The position numbers and the translations under genes are program-made. Shown in pieces: positions 12,650 to 14,570 of a stretch of DNA of 14,570 nucleotides. Source of the DNA: an uncultured Collinsella sp. (GTDB taxonomy: Bacteria; Actinomycetota; Coriobacteriia; Coriobacteriales; Coriobacteriaceae); NCBI GenBank assembly GCA_937926755.1, contig CALBBA010000140.1:1-14570 (forward strand), written 5' to 3'. The notes below the pieces were generated by a model that saw nothing but the letters and a program-made list of their open reading frames with translations, was not told where the DNA came from and did not search any database. Every line of letters starts with the position of its first letter. Within the stretch, counting starts at the first letter, position 1.

Positions 12650-13396
12650 CTAGGCCTCCTCTACGTTGTCGAGCCCCAGCTCGGCCAGGCTCACGCCGCG
12701 CGGACGCTCCTTGGAGCGGCGCTCGAGCCACTGCACCAGCATGGCGAGCGGGAAGCAGATGATGAAGTACATAAGGCAGCAGACGATGTATCCCTGCAGG
12801 TAACCGTACAGACTCACAAAGTTGTCGGAACGGTACATAAGGTCGCCGCCGGCCACAAGCGCCAGCACCGACGTGTTCTTGACCAAGTTGAGCGCCTGGT
12901 TACACAGCGGCGGCAGAATGATCTTGAACGTCTGGGGCAGCACGATGTACCAGTACGCCTGCGCACGGGTGAAGCCCTGGCTCTGGGCCGCCTCCATCTG
13001 ACCGCGCGGAACCGCCTCGATACCGGTGCGGATGACCTCCGAAATGTAGGCCGCGTGATACAGGCCCACACCCAAGAAGCCCAGCACGAACGGCGCAATG
13101 CGCACCGGCTGGTCGGCACCGGTTATGGCCTGCAAAAACTGCGGACCGGCCATGTACATAAAGAGCACCTGCACGGGCAACGGGGTGTTCTGGTAAAACT
13201 CCACGTACACGCGACTAATGGCGCGCAGCACGCGCGAGCGAGTGGTAGAGAACACGCCCAGCAGCGTGCCCAGCACCAGCGACAGCAGCAGACCGGCAAC
13301 GACCACCTGCAGCGTCACACCAAAGCCCTCCCAGAAGGGCCCCATGTTTTGAAATGTCGTCGACCAACGGTCGGCGTCAAATAATCCTTCGAGCAT
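12650..13396 (-). CDS. Polar amino-acid ABC transporter permease (HisMQ/GlnP type), first of two
   Basis: This 248-residue membrane subunit pairs with the product of the next gene. The hydrophobic segments are at about 24-48, 72-90, 100-120, 158-186 and 200-224. The EAA loop is MEAAQSQGFTRAQAYWYIVLPQTF (134-157), and VEFYQNTPLPVQ (65-76) is the conserved E..R/Q.TP stretch. A charged C-terminal tail (228-248) follows the last helix. I chose the ATG at 13396, preceded by AAGGAAGGA, over an upstream TTG at 13429 that would overlap the binding-protein gene. The gap to the binding-protein stop codon is 25 bases. The two permeases differ in length and in several stretches, so this is not a recent tandem duplication. 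Confidence 0.93.
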   Translation of the reverse strand: MLEGLFDADRWSTTFQNMGPFWEGFGVTLQVVVAGLLLSLVLGTLLGVFSTTRSRVLRAISRVYVEFYQNTPLPVQVLFMYMAGPQFLQAITGADQPVRIAPFVLGFLGVGLYHAAYISEVIRTGIEAVPRGQMEAAQSQGFTRAQAYWYIVLPQTFKIILPPLCNQALNLVKNTSVLALVAGGDLMYRSDNFVSLYGYLQGYIVCCLMYFIICFPLAMLVQWLERRSKERPRGVSLAELGLDNVEEA

Positions 13397-13421
13397 TTGA
13401 TTCCTTCCTTGGACGATGCGC

Positions 13422-14297
13422 CTATACAAGACCCCAGGTCTTGACCTCTTGGTCGAGCCAGCCGTCGGCCAGACGATCGCAAATCACCTGATCGACCACG
13501 GCCGAAAGGTCGCAGCCCTTCTTGGTCGCCACGCCGTAGCCCTGCTCGCCAAACTTGACCTCGGGCTGCAACAGCTCAACGGTCTCGTTCATGTAACCGG
13601 CCAGCGTGGAGCGGTCCATGGCAAAGACGTCGATATTGCCGGCGTCGAGCGAACTCTTGATGATGGGATAACCGCTAAAGGCCCTAAACTCGGGCTTGCA
13701 GTTAAAACCGTTGTCCTTGATCATTTGCTCGATCAGGCCCTGCGTGGTGGCACCCTGGCTCACACCAATGACCTTGCCATCCAGATCCTCAATCGAGGTA
13801 AAGCCCGAACGCTTCTTGACCATGAGTCCCACGTAGTCGGTGCGATACGGCGTCGAGAAATCCCAGCTCTTCTTGCGCTCGTCGGTGATGGTGTAGGTCG
13901 CCGCGACCACGTCGAGTTGGCCGTTATCGATCAGCGGGCCGCGCGTCTTGGGCGTTACGTCGGTAAACTCGACGAGCTCCTGGACACGGGCCTCCTTGTA
14001 GCCCACACCAAAAACGGCAGCGGCGATCTGGTAGCACAAATCGACTTCCATGCCCTCAAAGCGACCCTTGGCGGTGTCGTAATAGCCATAGCCGGGAACG
14101 TCCTTCTTAACGCCGGCATTCAGATGGCCACGCGACTTGATGGCCGCAAGCTTGGACCCCTTGTCGGAGCCCTCGCCGCTGGCGGAGTTGCCGCAACCGG
14201 TAAGCGCGGTCTCCGTCAGCGCAAGCATGCCGGCACCAGCCAGCTGCAGAAAGTGACGGCGCGATACGGCCGCCCTCGTCATATCCGTCATGTCCAT
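13422..14297 (-). CDS. Amino-acid ABC transporter substrate-binding lipoprotein (family 3, PEB1/GlnH-like)
   Basis: This extracellular receptor captures a polar amino acid and delivers it to the two permeases. Its 291 residues begin with a twin-arginine type signal (SRRHFLQLAGAGMLALTETA, about 12-31) ending in the lipobox LTGC, so Cys35 would be lipid-anchored. After a Gly/Ser-rich linker, the family 3 domain shows GRFEGMEVDLC, TRGPLIDNGQLDVVAATYTI, the hinge region WDFSTPYRTDYVGLMV, VIGVSQGATTQ and DVFAMDRSTLAGY. These stretches resemble PEB1-type aspartate/glutamate receptors, so Glu, Gln or Asp is the likely ligand (inference). Start choice is uncertain: GTG 14300, ATG 14297 and ATG 14291 all keep the signal. 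It lies eight bases after the ATPase stop codon. Confidence 0.93.
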   Translation of the reverse strand: MDMTDMTRAAVSRRHFLQLAGAGMLALTETALTGCGNSASGEGSDKGSKLAAIKSRGHLNAGVKKDVPGYGYYDTAKGRFEGMEVDLCYQIAAAVFGVGYKEARVQELVEFTDVTPKTRGPLIDNGQLDVVAATYTITDERKKSWDFSTPYRTDYVGLMVKKRSGFTSIEDLDGKVIGVSQGATTQGLIEQMIKDNGFNCKPEFRAFSGYPIIKSSLDAGNIDVFAMDRSTLAGYMNETVELLQPEVKFGEQGYGVATKKGCDLSAVVDQVICDRLADGWLDQEVKTWGLV

Positions 14298-14305
14298 CAC
14301 CGCGC

Positions 14306-14570
14306 CTAGTGCAGAATCTTGGACAGGAACTCGCGGCAGCGCGGGTTTTCGGGATTATCGAAGAAGTGCTCGGGCGTGCCCTCCTCCAGGATGCGGCCGT
14401 CCTCCATGAAGATGACGCGATCGGCCACCTGGCGCGCGAAGCCCATCTCGTGCGTCACGCAGATCATGGTGATGTCCTCCTGCGCGAGCTCAATCATAAC
14501 GTCTAGAACCTCCTGGACCATCTCGGGGTCGAGCGCGGAGGTCGGCTCGTCAAACAGGATGATGGGCTGC
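14306..14570 (-). CDS. Amino-acid ABC transporter ATPase (GlnQ/HisP type), C-terminal part, cut by window edge
   Basis: Only the last 88 or so residues are in the window. Walker B and D-loop read PIILFDEPTSALDPEMVQEV, and the H-loop VTHEMGFARQVADRV follows about 33 residues after the start of Walker B. FMEDGRILEEGTPEHFFDNP and the end PRCREFLSKIL are characteristic of GlnQ/HisP/AotP-type ATPases. The Walker A and signature motifs lie beyond base 14570. It is the most upstream visible gene of the operon, so the promoter is also outside the window. Assignment to polar amino-acid uptake is firm; the exact substrate is not. Confidence 0.95.
   Translation of the reverse strand, partial: QPIILFDEPTSALDPEMVQEVLDVMIELAQEDITMICVTHEMGFARQVADRVIFMEDGRILEEGTPEHFFDNPENPRCREFLSKILH

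Noticed and set aside
11966..13384. 472-residue plus-strand open frame across both permease genes
   Set aside because: It crosses two real genes on the opposite strand, is His/Arg/Gln-rich with no motif, and has no ribosome site.
13396..13429. Start of the first permease at TTG 13429
   Set aside because: It overlaps the binding-protein stop codon and lacks a ribosome site; AAGGAAGGA precedes the ATG at 13396.
1..14570. tRNA, rRNA, CRISPR array, transposase or phage genes
   Set aside because: No cloverleaf-like segment, regularly spaced repeat array, transposase/integrase motif or phage gene was found by reading both strands.

Overview
The window is a GC-rich, densely coded bacterial chromosome segment. 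It most likely comes from an anaerobic actinomycete of the class Coriobacteriia, and Collinsella is my best guess. That guess rests on base composition and codon use, on an NfnAB-type electron-bifurcating enzyme pair, and on many palindromic intergenic repeats; it is an inference, not a database result. No rRNA, tRNA, CRISPR array, transposase, integrase or phage gene was seen.

Layout. Positions 1-481 (minus) hold the N-terminal part of a Sir2-type NAD-dependent deacylase, divergent from an exonuclease III gene (617-1435, plus). Convergent with that is a three-gene minus-strand operon for an energy-coupling-factor (ECF) vitamin-type transporter, read as ecfT (4838-3945), a fused double ATPase (3945-2302) and a substrate-binding S component (2297-1584). 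Divergent from ecfT is the housekeeping series glmU (5032-6444), prs (6636-7622) and pth (7846-8475), each followed by a terminator-like hairpin. Next come nfnA-nfnB (8849-11088), which overlap by 10 bases and follow a structured leader. The rest is on the minus strand: a cytidylate kinase-like gene (11836-11213) and a polar amino-acid ABC transporter operon read as ATPase (cut by the window end), Tat-type lipoprotein binding protein, permease, permease (14570-12008).

How the genes fit together. GlmU makes UDP-GlcNAc for peptidoglycan, Prs makes PRPP for nucleotides, and Pth recycles peptidyl-tRNA. NfnAB couples NADH, ferredoxin and NADP pools, which suits a fermentative anaerobe. Two ABC importers of different classes flank this core: an ECF importer for an unidentified micronutrient and a PEB1/GlnH-like importer probably for glutamate, glutamine or aspartate.

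The least ordinary content is not a gene cluster but a set of palindromic DNA elements, at 1451-1490, 1498-1558, 2962-3152, 7651-7728, 8489-8665 and 11902-12007. The most interesting is at 2962-3152. It is a roughly 190-bp imperfect palindrome with inverted ends that lies inside the double ATPase gene, is read through in frame, and encodes almost the whole linker between the two ATPase domains. The nfnAB leader also carries four alternately complementary segments that resemble an attenuator. I found no convincing new multi-gene system.
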